This document shows, piece after piece, positions 1 to 7,067 of a stretch of 12,872 nt of DNA. The notes below the pieces were generated by a model. The model made no database searches. It was not told where the DNA came from and was given only the letters and a program-made list of their open reading frames with translations. This stretch comes from an uncultured Saprospiraceae bacterium (GTDB taxonomy: Bacteria > Bacteroidota > Bacteroidia > Chitinophagales > Saprospiraceae): contig CALGLS010000030.1 of NCBI GenBank assembly GCA_937959375.1, forward strand, positions 1-12,872. The letters run 5' to 3'. Every line of letters begins with the position of its first letter. Position 1 is the first letter of the stretch. The position numbers and the translations under genes are program-made.

Positions 1-749
1 CTTTGTGCCATGTAGCCGATGAAGCCACCTGCGAATGTATCACCAGCCCCCGTTGGGTCAAATACTTTGGCCAAAGGCATTGCTGGAGCGTAGAACATTT
101 TCTCACCTTCAAAAAGTAAAGCACCGTGTTCTCCTTTTTTGATGATTAGAAAACGTGGTCCCATCTTTTGAATTTTCTTCGCAGCAGTTACCAGTGAGTA
201 CTCACCTGAAAGCTGGCGTGCTTCTTCATCGTTGATGGTTAGAACGTCTACTTTTTTGATTACTTTTTTCAACTGTGGCATTGCGATATCCATCCAGAAA
301 TTCATCGTGTCCATCACAACCAATTTTGGACGCTTCTTCATCTGCTTGATCACTTTCATCTGTACTTCAGGAGTTAGGTTACCCAACATCAGATATTTAG
401 CATCTTTATAGCTAGCAGGTAATTTTGGATCGAAATCCGCCAAAACATTTAGCTCCGTAGCTAAGGTATCACGCTGATTCATGTTGTCATGGTAGCGACC
501 AGCCCAGAAGAAAGACTTCTCGCCAGCTTTGATGTCAAGCCCTTCGAGGTTGACACCACGTTTCTTCATATATTTCAATTCTGCCTCAGGAAAATCATCT
601 CCAACAACAGAAACTAGATTTATGTCTTTTGTAAAGTAAGAAGCAGCAAGGCTAATATAGGTAGCAGCCCCACCAATACAACGTTCTGCTTTGCCATACG
701 GCGTTTCAATCGTGTCAAAGGCAACAGTGCCCACAGTAACTAAACTCAT
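1..749 (-). CDS. PfkB-family sugar/nucleoside kinase, C-terminus cut off by window edge
   Basis: This is the first 249 codons of a ribokinase-like (PfkB) kinase, which transfers phosphate from ATP to a sugar or nucleoside in the cytoplasm. Seen: an N-terminal beta strand with VGTVAFDTI (D12 is in the usual substrate-contact position), the glycine pair GG at about residues 26-27 followed by an AATYISLAAS helix, and near the window edge the second PfkB signature DPTGAGDTFAGGF starting at about residue 231. Within that signature D237 of GAGD would be the catalytic base. Family members are about 300 residues, so roughly 50-60 residues are missing to the left of the window. The ATG at 747-749 is preceded by an A/T-rich leader without a Shine-Dalgarno sequence, as is normal in Bacteroidota. 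The substrate cannot be read from the sequence; adenosine, ribose and other sugars are all possible. The family call is firm, the substrate open. Confidence 0.93.
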   Translation of the reverse strand, partial: MSLVTVGTVAFDTIETPYGKAERCIGGAATYISLAASYFTKDINLVSVVGDDFPEAELKYMKKRGVNLEGLDIKAGEKSFFWAGRYHDNMNQRDTLATELNVLADFDPKLPASYKDAKYLMLGNLTPEVQMKVIKQMKKRPKLVVMDTMNFWMDIAMPQLKKVIKKVDVLTINDEEARQLSGEYSLVTAAKKIQKMGPRFLIIKKGEHGALLFEGEKMFYAPAMPLAKVFDPTGAGDTFAGGFIGYMAQ

Positions 750-986
750 TTTTATTTAATGTTTTGTGTGAAAAAGAAATTTATACTAGTGCTTCTTTTG
801 GCAAAATTCGTGATCCTAGATCAGTAATAAAATGAAATCAGCACCTTTTGGGAGCCTTTTCTTTGTATTTTTAGAAGGAAGACAAAAATTATCGAAGATT
901 AAAATCCCAATAAACCAGCAAATTCAAGCTTTTATAGGGTTAATTTGAAATAAATGGAAAACTTCGAAAAAAAAAGCTCACAAAGA
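750..986. other. Intergenic stretch between kinase and tRNA promoter, nothing clear
   Basis: A/T-rich spacer between the minus-strand kinase start and the plus-strand tRNA promoter. I found no exact TAnnTTTG element for the kinase. A near match with three instead of two spacer bases lies at 883-891 on the minus strand and is too weak to call. No coding potential is visible. Confidence 0.5.
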
Positions 987-1017
987 TTGCACTTTTTTTT
1001 CGAATAATATATCTTTG
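987..1017 (+). promoter_or_regulatory. Bacteroidota-type promoter of tRNA-Asn
   Basis: A -33 TTG at 987-989 and an exact -7 element TATCTTTG (TAnnTTTG) at 1010-1017 are separated by 20 nt, which fits the known primary sigma factor consensus of Bacteroidota. Transcription would start near 1022-1024, about 25 nt before the mature tRNA 5' end. The upstream T and A tracts may help as an UP-like region (inference). Confidence 0.8.
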
Positions 1018-1048
1018 CAGTCGCCTTTGAAAGATAAGGCATTTATCA

Positions 1049-1122
1049 GCTTCTTTAGCTCAGCTGGTTAGAGCATCTGACTGTTAATCAGAGGGTCCAA
1101 GGTTCGAGTCCTTGAAGAAGCG
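1049..1122 (+). tRNA. tRNA-Asn (anticodon GTT)
   Basis: A complete cloverleaf can be folded by eye. The acceptor stem is GCTTCTT (1049-1055) with AAGAAGC (1115-1121), the D stem is GCTC/GAGC (1058-1061/1071-1074), and the anticodon stem is TCTGA/TCAGA with loop CTGTTAA, giving anticodon GTT at 1083-1085. The variable loop is 5 nt (1093-1097). The T stem is CAAGG/CCTTG with loop TTCGAGT. The discriminator base is G1122. The 3' CCA is not encoded, since CAA follows, so it must be added by CCA-tRNA nucleotidyltransferase. The gene stands alone, with its own promoter and terminator. Confidence 0.97.
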
Positions 1123-1130
1123 CAAAATAG

Positions 1131-1166
1131 AGGATTCCATGCAAATGGGATCCTTTTTTGTTTTTA
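1131..1166 (+). terminator. Intrinsic terminator of the tRNA gene
   Basis: A 10-bp stem, AGGATTCCAT (1131-1140) with ATGGGATCCT (1145-1154), contains one T·G wobble and closes on the tetraloop GCAA. It is followed directly by a T-rich tract (five Ts, G, six Ts). It begins 8 nt after the tRNA and reads in the tRNA direction. Confidence 0.88.
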
Positions 1167-1184
1167 GGGAATATGCGCATCTTA

Positions 1185-1233
1185 TTTCAAAAAAGACCAA
1201 AAGGCTTTCTGATTTGATTCAGAAAGCCTTTTG
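1185..1233 (-). terminator. Intrinsic terminator of the korAB operon
   Basis: A perfect 15-bp inverted repeat, CAAAAGGCTTTCTGA (1198-1212) and its complement (1219-1233), closes on a 6-nt loop. On the minus strand it lies 37 nt past the korB stop and is followed by GTCTTTTTTG, a T tract on the korB side. The outer A/T pairs of the stem could also let it work from the plus strand as a back-up to the tRNA terminator. Confidence 0.85.
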
Positions 1234-1270
1234 TGTAAACAAACAGATTAAAAGGTTCAGAGCACTACTA

Positions 1271-2302
1271 TCACTCCACCTCCCAAGTAGAAGTCCCTCT
1301 CAACAAATCATCAAGTCCATTCATTTTGCTTTTAGCCTTAGCTTCTGCAACCTGTGCATGCAATTGATCTTCGTAACAAGGTCGATCCACTGCGTAGATC
1401 ACACCAAAGGGGCGAGGGAAGTAAGTTCCTTCTACATTAGATGGATCGTCAAAAAAGCGAACGAGCATTTGTGCTTTGTAAATATCCGTTTCATCGTGTA
1501 TCCAAAGGTCCTCTTTTGAGAACCCATCTTTTTCTAAATCGACTACTTGAGGTTTGTAACCATCTAGTCGAATTCCTTTAGAATGATCTACTCCGAAAAC
1601 CAATGGTTCGCCCTGCTCTAAGAAAATCGCAGTCTCTGGTTTAGATGATTTTTCTGTAAAGGAAAAGAAGGCGCCATCATTAAAGATGTTGCAGTTTTGA
1701 TAAATCTCTAGCATCGACGTTCCTTTGTGTGCTTCGCTTCTGTGCAACATTTTTTTCAGATGCTTGACATCACGATCCATTGATCGAGCAATAAAGGTTG
1801 CGCTAGCTCCCATTGCAAAAGCTAAAGGATTGATTGGATAATCCAATGAGCCAAAGGGCGTAGACTTTGTCTTTTTATTTTGTTCTGAAGTTGGAGAATA
1901 TTGTCCTTTCGTCAGACCGTAAATTTCGTTATTAAACAACAACACGTTTACATCAACGTTACGACGTAAAATATGTAGCAAGTGATTTCCGCCAATGGAT
2001 AGTCCATCACCATCACCCGTTACCATCCAGACATGTAAATCTGGGTTAGCAATTTTCAAACCCGTTACCACTGCTGGTGCACGTCCGTGAATGGAATGCA
2101 TTCCGTAAGTATTCATGTAGTATGGAAAACGGGAAGAACAACCGATCCCTGAAACAACGACTACTTCATCGCGATTCAATTCCAATTCTGCCATAACAGA
2201 TTGCACCTGCTTCAAAATCGAGTAGTCACCACAACCTGGGCACCACCTGACGTCTTGGTCGGTTGCGAAATCTTTGGCCTTTAATTTATGTTCTGTTGTC
2301 AT
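1271..2302 (-). CDS. korB: 2-oxoacid (2-oxoglutarate):ferredoxin oxidoreductase subunit beta
   Basis: This is the thiamine-diphosphate subunit (343 aa) of a KorAB enzyme that oxidatively decarboxylates a 2-oxoacid with CoA, making acyl-CoA, CO2 and reduced ferredoxin, or the reverse. Seen: WCPGCGD (C21, C24), GIGCSSR (C55) and the NCNIFND segment (C204). These four Cys match the [4Fe-4S] ligands known for the family. The TPP/Mg motif GDGD is at 96-99, followed by SIGGNHLLHILRRN and LTKGQYSPTS at about 130-139. These blocks resemble the KorB of Mycobacterium tuberculosis as I remember it, which makes 2-oxoglutarate the most likely substrate (inference). Length is normal. The gene follows korA on the same strand after 104 nt that hold a repeat, and is closed by a strong hairpin. 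The ATG at 2300-2302 has no Shine-Dalgarno sequence. Confidence 0.95.
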   Translation of the reverse strand: MTTEHKLKAKDFATDQDVRWCPGCGDYSILKQVQSVMAELELNRDEVVVVSGIGCSSRFPYYMNTYGMHSIHGRAPAVVTGLKIANPDLHVWMVTGDGDGLSIGGNHLLHILRRNVDVNVLLFNNEIYGLTKGQYSPTSEQNKKTKSTPFGSLDYPINPLAFAMGASATFIARSMDRDVKHLKKMLHRSEAHKGTSMLEIYQNCNIFNDGAFFSFTEKSSKPETAIFLEQGEPLVFGVDHSKGIRLDGYKPQVVDLEKDGFSKEDLWIHDETDIYKAQMLVRFFDDPSNVEGTYFPRPFGVIYAVDRPCYEDQLHAQVAEAKAKSKMNGLDDLLRGTSTWEVE

Positions 2303-2406
2303 TTTAAATTATTTGAAGGAGTGAAGAGGTTGGAAGATGGAAGTGGGAGGTTGGAAGTTCTACTCGATTGTGTATCCTTCAAACCTTACCTCCTTAAGTT
2401 CCTCCT
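2303..2406. repeat. Intergenic repeat copy A between korA and korB
   Basis: The spacer between two genes of one operon contains a purine-rich block at 2326-2359 that matches the block at 5873-5906 at 30 of 34 positions by hand alignment. After it, both copies share CTACT and then CGATYGTGTA, and both end in a pyrimidine-rich arm that is a degenerate inverted copy of the purine block (here 2375-2408). Copy A lacks about a dozen bases present in the centre of copy B. It would form an imperfect hairpin in the korAB mRNA. Confidence 0.75.
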
Positions 2407-4263
2407 TTAAACCTTGACCTCCATTACTTGCTTCACAAAATTCTTCAGCTCACTATGAGAAATGGGAACTCCTTGAATTTTATTGTAAGGAATCGCCTCG
2501 ATTAAATATTTTTCGCGGATCAACTTTACGAGTTGTCCGTTATTAATTTCTGGAATTACTACTCGTTTAAAACCTTTTACGATGTTGTCTAAGTTCTTTG
2601 GGAAGGGGTGAATGTAGCGGATATGCGCGTGTGCCACTGATACACCTTCGCTCATCATTTCCGATACAACGGACTGGATTACTCCATAGGTTGACCCCCA
2701 ACCGAGAATTAATAGGTCACCGTTTTCTTCTCCCATTTCTAATTTCTGTGCAGGGATAGACTCTGCGATCTTATCGACTTTGGCTGCACGGATTTTTATC
2801 ATGTACTCGTGATTGGCTGGATCATAAGAAACGTTTCCTGTGTTTGCTTCTTTTTCCAAACCTCCTATTCTGTGTGCCAATCCTTTGGTTCCTGGTAGGG
2901 CCCATTGGCGCACTAATTTTTCATTTCTTTCGTATGGCAAAAACGCTGGATCATCCTCTTCTCGTGGCTCCGCAAATTTCACTTCGATTGGTTCGATCTC
3001 ATCTGCTTTTGGAATCATCCAAGGAGCAGCTCCGTTTGCGATATAGCCATCACTTAGTAATAAAACTGGTGTCATGTGTTCCATTGCAATTCGACAAGCT
3101 TCGAAAGCTACCTCGAAGGCATCGGTTGGCGTACTTGCCGAGATGATAGGCATGGGGCATTCTCCATTTCTTCCGTACATGGCCATTAGTAAGTCTGCCT
3201 GTTCTGTTTTGGTTGGCAAACCAGTAGATGGACCACCTCTTTGGATATTTAGAATGACCATTGGGATTTCCAACATCATGGCTAAACCAATTGCTTCACC
3301 TTTCAATGCTAAGCCAGGACCTGAGGTACCTGTGATCGCAAGGTCGCCTCCATAAGCAGCGCCGATGGTTGCGGTAGCAGCAGCAATTTCATCTTCCGCC
3401 TGAAAAGTTTTTACATTAAAATCTTTGTGGCGAGAGAGGTGATGCAAAATATCTGATGCTGGTGTAATGGGGTAGGAACCGTAAAATACTGGTCTACCTG
3501 ACTTTTGTCCAGCAGTGATGAGTCCGAGAGCCAGTGCATGGTTGCCCATGATGTTTCGATAGGTCCCAGGAGGAAGCGTTGCTTTTTTTACTTCGTATGT
3601 CGTGGTGAATGTTTCCGTTGTTTCACCATAGTGATAACCTGCTTTTAAAGTCGCAATATTCGCCGCTAGTATTTCTGGTTTTTGTGCAAACTTATTTTTT
3701 ATAAAAGTGAGAATCGAATCCAAGTTGCGGGTATAACGCCAGAGTAAGAATCCGAGAACAAACATATTTTTGCAACGATCCTTTTCCTTCATGGAGAGCG
3801 GACTTTCCTTGAGGCATTCGCGGGTTAGTTTGGTCAGTTGGATTTTGAAAACTTCGTAATCATTAAGCGTATCATCTTCGATTGGGTTTACTCCTTTTTC
3901 GTATTTCGCTAGACGAAGATTTTTACCATCAAAACCATCTTCATTTACGATGACGGTTCCTGTCTTTTTTAGTCGCGTTAGATTGGCCTTCAAAGCTGCT
4001 GCGTTCATCGCTACCAAGACATCTACTTGATCACCTGGGGTGAAGATTTGCTTAGAACCGAAATGTAGTTGAAAACCAGAAACACCGGCCATAGTTCCAA
4101 TAGGAGCTCGAATTTCCGCTGGGTAATCAGGGAAGGTGGCTAGGTCATTTCCTTTTAGGGCTGTGTTCTCTGTAAACAGATTACCCATGAACTGCATTCC
4201 GTCTCCTGAATCGCCAGCAAACTTTATCGTTACTTCTTCTTTTATTTGAATTGAATCACTCAT
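2407..4263 (-). CDS. korA: 2-oxoacid (2-oxoglutarate):ferredoxin oxidoreductase subunit alpha (gamma-alpha fusion)
   Basis: This is the large subunit (618 aa) of the KorAB complex, acting with the beta subunit encoded just downstream. Domain order is the fused form. Residues about 10-210 are the gamma-type domain (FAGDSGDGMQFMG, then PDYPAEIRAP). From about 235 comes the pyrimidine-binding alpha domain with YPITPASD (264-271), the FQAEDE segment with its acidic residues (287-292), TSGPG (313-317) and QRGGPSTGLPTKTEQADL (341-358), all hallmarks of 2-oxoacid:ferredoxin oxidoreductases. The C-terminal third is the transketolase-like domain (GWGSTYG, HPFPKN). No ferredoxin-type delta subunit is fused or adjacent, so the electron acceptor must be encoded elsewhere. 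KorAB pairs of this layout occur in aerobes, where they feed succinyl-CoA formation or reductive carboxylation. The ATG at 4261-4263 lies about 80 nt downstream of a TACCTTTG promoter element. Confidence 0.95.
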   Translation of the reverse strand: MSDSIQIKEEVTIKFAGDSGDGMQFMGNLFTENTALKGNDLATFPDYPAEIRAPIGTMAGVSGFQLHFGSKQIFTPGDQVDVLVAMNAAALKANLTRLKKTGTVIVNEDGFDGKNLRLAKYEKGVNPIEDDTLNDYEVFKIQLTKLTRECLKESPLSMKEKDRCKNMFVLGFLLWRYTRNLDSILTFIKNKFAQKPEILAANIATLKAGYHYGETTETFTTTYEVKKATLPPGTYRNIMGNHALALGLITAGQKSGRPVFYGSYPITPASDILHHLSRHKDFNVKTFQAEDEIAAATATIGAAYGGDLAITGTSGPGLALKGEAIGLAMMLEIPMVILNIQRGGPSTGLPTKTEQADLLMAMYGRNGECPMPIISASTPTDAFEVAFEACRIAMEHMTPVLLLSDGYIANGAAPWMIPKADEIEPIEVKFAEPREEDDPAFLPYERNEKLVRQWALPGTKGLAHRIGGLEKEANTGNVSYDPANHEYMIKIRAAKVDKIAESIPAQKLEMGEENGDLLILGWGSTYGVIQSVVSEMMSEGVSVAHAHIRYIHPFPKNLDNIVKGFKRVVIPEINNGQLVKLIREKYLIEAIPYNKIQGVPISHSELKNFVKQVMEVKV

Positions 4264-4346
4264 TAAATGTGCTCTTTGTTCGTTTGTATATCAACAGCAT
4301 TGCTGAGGCTTTGTTCTTTAGAACGGACGAACTTTTAATAAAAGCA

Positions 4347-4376
4347 CAAAGGTAGGGGTTTTATAGAAGTTGTTAA
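4347..4376 (-). promoter_or_regulatory. Probable korA promoter
   Basis: On the minus strand an exact -7 element TACCTTTG occupies 4354 to 4347. Nineteen nt upstream of it is TTA (4376-4374) where TTG would be ideal. Transcription would start near 4340, leaving a leader of about 77 nt before the korA ATG. The position and the exact -7 are good; the -33 is imperfect. Confidence 0.55.
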
Positions 4377-4690
4377 CGAGTTTAGGAAGGAAAGAGCAAT
4401 TTGTGGCGGATTTGTCGCGAGAATGTGATTTTATTGAGGCTTAGGGCCAAAAAGAGAGGCCATTTCGCAAGTATTTAGAAATTCTTGGGGAGTCTAGGTT
4501 TTGCTAATTTTCCTCAAAATGAGCTTAAACTTTCGACTAAATTTCAAAATAACTACAAAATGACCTCTTCAAAACGCTATTTAATACATTTACTCACTAT
4601 TATCGCTGTATCAGAGCGACATTATTAAGGTGTAGGAGAATGGGGAAAGGTTGCCTAGGGGTGGGAAAAAGTTGTATGGGGAGTTTTTGA
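4377..4690. other. Non-coding stretch upstream of the korA promoter, nothing recognised
   Basis: No convincing reading frame, RNA gene or terminator is visible here. The stretch becomes purine-rich on the plus strand from about 4630 (G and A runs), which leads into the purine-rich outer arm of the nested palindrome that follows. The only sizeable frame, 4611-4799 on the minus strand, has low-complexity composition and runs into the palindrome, so it is not called. Confidence 0.4.
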
Positions 4691-4914
4691 GACGGAAGAG
4701 GAAAGGAGAGAGAAAAAGACGGAAGTCCGAAGTGCTCTTCTGATGTGTATATACGATTAAAATTTCAAGCTCAAGGATCAATTTCAATCTCAATCTCAAT
4801 TCACTCGACTGCGTCCTATGTGAAATTGAATTTGAGTTTGATCCTTGAATTTGAATTTGAATTTGAATTTCCTTATTCTCGGTTGACCGGTCCTGTCCTC
4901 CGTCTTCCGTCTTT
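4691..4914. repeat. Large nested imperfect palindrome built of short repeated words
   Basis: There are three layers of inverted repeats. Outer arms: AAAGACGGAAG (4715-4725) and its exact complement (4904-4914); another GACGGAAG is at 4691-4698. Middle arms: TCAAGGATCAA (4771-4781) and its exact complement (4838-4848), extended on both sides by related 6-nt words (TCAATC, TCAAAT). Inner arms: CAATTCAC (4797-4804) with GTGAAATTG (4820-4828), leaving a 15-nt loop. The right side includes four tandem TTGAAT units (4845-4868). The outer arm ends 5 nt after the stop codon of the coiled-coil gene, so in that gene's mRNA the structure would form the 3' end. It lacks a clean T tract, so a classic intrinsic terminator is not certain. 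Confidence 0.7.
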
Positions 4915-4919
4915 CATGC

Positions 4920-5858
4920 TCAATCAATCCCATCCAAAATCAATGCTTTTTTGCGGGAGCTCAGATAAATCATATTCTTATTCGCTCGTTTTTCTTCTTG
5001 TTGGAGTGACTGCATGGTTCGAAGTAAGCGATCTTGGAGTAGTTTGATATTCGTCAAAGCATTTTTAATACCTCTGTGAATGATCCAGTCGCTGATAAGG
5101 TTGTCGTAATACATATTCGCCATTTCCTCCATGATATCTACGCCGTCATGCAAACGAATATTTCGGTGTTTATAAATGTCTTCTAGTTCCGTTTTAAAAT
5201 CAAAAAGCAATGGTTTTAATTTATAAAAAACAGTCTGTGCTTTCTGAACCATTTTCTGTCCCTCTCTAATTTGTAGATAAATACCGTATTCCCAATCCCC
5301 CAAATTTGAAGCCCTTTCTAAAAAGCCAATCATTTTCTCTAGCTTTCTTTTTATTTTGATGCCTACAATTTTTGCTTCATGGATTTCACGCTTCAACTCA
5401 ATGGTATCATCAATTTGTTTATTGATTGTTCTGATCTGCATTTTATTTCTCCCCACCTTATGTAACACCTCTTGTTCTCTCAGTTCTAACAAATAAGTAT
5501 ATTCTTTTTCAACTGCGGGTAGACTTTTGACTTGTTTTTCTAACAAATCTTTTTCGTACTGCATTAATTTTAATTCTTTTAGCCATTCTTTGTGCACTAG
5601 CACCGCTTGTAAATATTCTTGTCGTTCTATTTCTAGTTGCTCTTCCTTATCGCCCAAAATATGTAGAAATAATTTCCCAATATTCAATCGCTCTAACTTC
5701 AATACATCTTCGTACTCTTTTTTTAGAATTTTTTCTAGCCTCTTTTTTTCTTTATGGCCATCGACAATACGTTCTTTCAAATGTACAAGATGTAGTTTGG
5801 CCAAATGGAGAGAAGTCCGCTTGTCTATTATGGATTTTATTTTTTTATCTAATTGCAT
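4920..5858 (-). CDS. Coiled-coil protein of unknown function
   Basis: A 312-residue soluble protein with no signal peptide or membrane segment, rich in K, E, L and Q and clearly heptad-like over most of its length (for example LKKEYEDVLKLERL and the EQLEIERQEYLQ stretch). A block reading LNIGKLFLHILGDKEEQLE breaks the coiled coil near residues 60-80. I remember similar LFYxxLGxKEEQLEKERQE segments in uncharacterised proteins of other bacteria, so it may be a conserved family, but I cannot name one. The reading frame stays open to 5954, but the extra 32 N-terminal residues would be encoded by the intergenic repeat and are not coiled coil. The ATG at 5856-5858 (MQLDKKIKS) is therefore the better start. 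The gene lies 102 nt behind the reductase gene on the same strand and may be co-transcribed with it. Function is not known. Confidence 0.72.
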   Translation of the reverse strand: MQLDKKIKSIIDKRTSLHLAKLHLVHLKERIVDGHKEKKRLEKILKKEYEDVLKLERLNIGKLFLHILGDKEEQLEIERQEYLQAVLVHKEWLKELKLMQYEKDLLEKQVKSLPAVEKEYTYLLELREQEVLHKVGRNKMQIRTINKQIDDTIELKREIHEAKIVGIKIKRKLEKMIGFLERASNLGDWEYGIYLQIREGQKMVQKAQTVFYKLKPLLFDFKTELEDIYKHRNIRLHDGVDIMEEMANMYYDNLISDWIIHRGIKNALTNIKLLQDRLLRTMQSLQQEEKRANKNMIYLSSRKKALILDGID

Positions 5859-5960
5859 GGAGGAGAGGGTGAGGGGTTGGAAGATGGAAGTAGGAGGAGG
5901 GAAGTTGCCTACTAACGCGGGCTTCGCGATCGTGTAAAAACTTCCCACTTCCAACTCTAT
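5859..5960. repeat. Intergenic repeat copy B between reductase and coiled-coil gene
   Basis: Second copy of the element at 2303-2406, in the same orientation relative to transcription and in the same setting, a gap of about 100 nt between two minus-strand genes. The purine block is 5873-5906. The hairpin arms GGGAAGTT (5899-5906) and AACTTCCC (5939-5946) are exact complements, with a more degenerate extension outside. Between them is a GC-rich mini-hairpin CGCGGGCTTCGCG (5916-5928) that copy A lacks. The last bases fall just outside the preferred ATG of the coiled-coil gene, so the repeat also explains the spurious N-terminal extension of that frame. Confidence 0.75.
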
Positions 5961-7067
5961 CTAAACATCAAAAGTAAGTTCAACATCATCTGTTGTGGGG
6001 TGTGCTTGGCAAGCCAAAACATAACCTTCTTCGATTTCGTCATCATCTAAAGCGAAGCAGGCATCCATGCTTACTTTACCTTTAGTAACCTTCGCCATGC
6101 AAGTTGAACATGAGCCTGCGCGACAAGAATAAGGTGGTTCGTATTTTATATCTGTTAATGCTTCTAGTATTGTTTTTTTCGGAGACACCTCTACTTCTAT
6201 CCGTTCTCCATCCAAATGGACGATCACCCGACGAGCTGCATTTTCACCAGTAGCAGCTGCACCTCCTGTTCTTGAAGATGCGGTTGTAAAACGTTCTGTA
6301 TTAATCTCTCCTTTGGGGACACCATTACCTAACAATGCTTCTTCAACTGTATCGATCATATTCCCTGGCCCGCAAATAAAGTACTCCGCGTTTTCGTATC
6401 GCTTTGGATTGGTTTCCAAAAAGTTGCGGATAACCTTTTTATTTATCCTTCCTGTTTGTCCCTCCCAACTGATTTTCCCTTTTGAGAAAAAGCCACCCAG
6501 TCCACCTTTCTTTTCTTTTATTGGTTGACTCAAAACATGTTCGACGATCAACTGGCCTTCGTATTTTTCCAGTAAAGATTCCAATTCATTTTTAAAAATT
6601 ATACTATTCTCGTTTCTATTACCATAAAGTAAAAAGACCGTACTCTGTGGTTCTTCTTCAAGAATTGTTTTAAGGATAGACATCAAAGGTGTAATTCCAC
6701 TTCCTGCTCCAAAAAGGTAATAACTTTTACGACTTTCAAAATTTGTCTTTACAAAAAATCTTCCTTGTGGTGCCATCACATCTACCTGATCTCCAACTTT
6801 TAGATTGCTTGCTACATGGTTTGAAACCAAGCCATTTGCAACACGCTTTACAGTCACTTTTAGGTCACCTTCAAAGGTTGCGCTTGACATGGAGTAAGCA
6901 CGGCGAACGTCTTCTCCTTTTAATTTAAACCGCAGTGTTAAATATTGCCCTGGCTTATAGCGATAGGTATCTTGAAGCAAATCAGGCACTTCAAAAACCA
7001 AGGATACAGCCTCATCGGTTTCTTTGACAATTTTCTTAACATTCAGCTTATTAAATTCAGTACTCAT
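5961..7067 (-). CDS. FAD/NAD(P)H-dependent 2Fe-2S oxidoreductase, PaaE type
   Basis: A 368-residue cytoplasmic electron-transfer protein that takes electrons from NAD(P)H through FAD to a plant-type 2Fe-2S centre and on to an oxygenase. Domains: FAD-binding ferredoxin-reductase domain (about 5-105) with RAYS (56-59) for flavin contact; NAD(P)-binding domain (about 112-250) with GAGSGITP (120-127) and CGPGNM (232-237); C-terminal 2Fe-2S domain (about 279-368) with ligands C315, C320, C323 and C353. The layout is that of PaaE/PaaK, the reductase of phenylacetyl-CoA epoxidase, but no paaABCD genes are visible here. It lies divergent to an AlkB-type monooxygenase 0.8 kb away, so that enzyme is a plausible partner (inference). 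Length is normal. A GGLGGFF insert near 188-194 lies in the linker region. The ATG is at 7065-7067. No exact promoter element was found upstream. Confidence 0.9.
   Translation of the reverse strand: MSTEFNKLNVKKIVKETDEAVSLVFEVPDLLQDTYRYKPGQYLTLRFKLKGEDVRRAYSMSSATFEGDLKVTVKRVANGLVSNHVASNLKVGDQVDVMAPQGRFFVKTNFESRKSYYLFGAGSGITPLMSILKTILEEEPQSTVFLLYGNRNENSIIFKNELESLLEKYEGQLIVEHVLSQPIKEKKGGLGGFFSKGKISWEGQTGRINKKVIRNFLETNPKRYENAEYFICGPGNMIDTVEEALLGNGVPKGEINTERFTTASSRTGGAAATGENAARRVIVHLDGERIEVEVSPKKTILEALTDIKYEPPYSCRAGSCSTCMAKVTKGKVSMDACFALDDDEIEEGYVLACQAHPTTDDVELTFDV

Noticed and set aside
1112..1519. Open reading frame of 135 codons on the plus strand
   Set aside because: It begins inside the tRNA, crosses two terminator hairpins and lies antisense to korB; its composition is not that of a real protein.
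2840..3355. Several plus-strand frames opposite korA
   Set aside because: They are antisense shadows of a strongly conserved gene with no own start context or family resemblance.
4732..4754. Stretch resembling sequencing-adapter pieces (GTGCTCTTC followed by GATGTGTATA)
   Set aside because: The resemblance is partial (a mismatch after GTGCTCTTC, and the second piece diverges after 10 bases) and it lies inside otherwise continuous sequence; chance similarity is more likely. Read mapping would settle it.
4611..5047. Frames on both strands across the nested palindrome (4611-4799 minus, 4745-5047 plus)
   Set aside because: Low-complexity products (runs such as ISISISI and EFEFEF) come directly from the hexamer repeats; there is no sign of selection as protein.
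5527..5937. 136-codon plus-strand frame opposite the coiled-coil gene
   Set aside because: Ser/Phe/Cys-rich antisense product of a Lys/Glu-rich coiled-coil gene, a common artefact.
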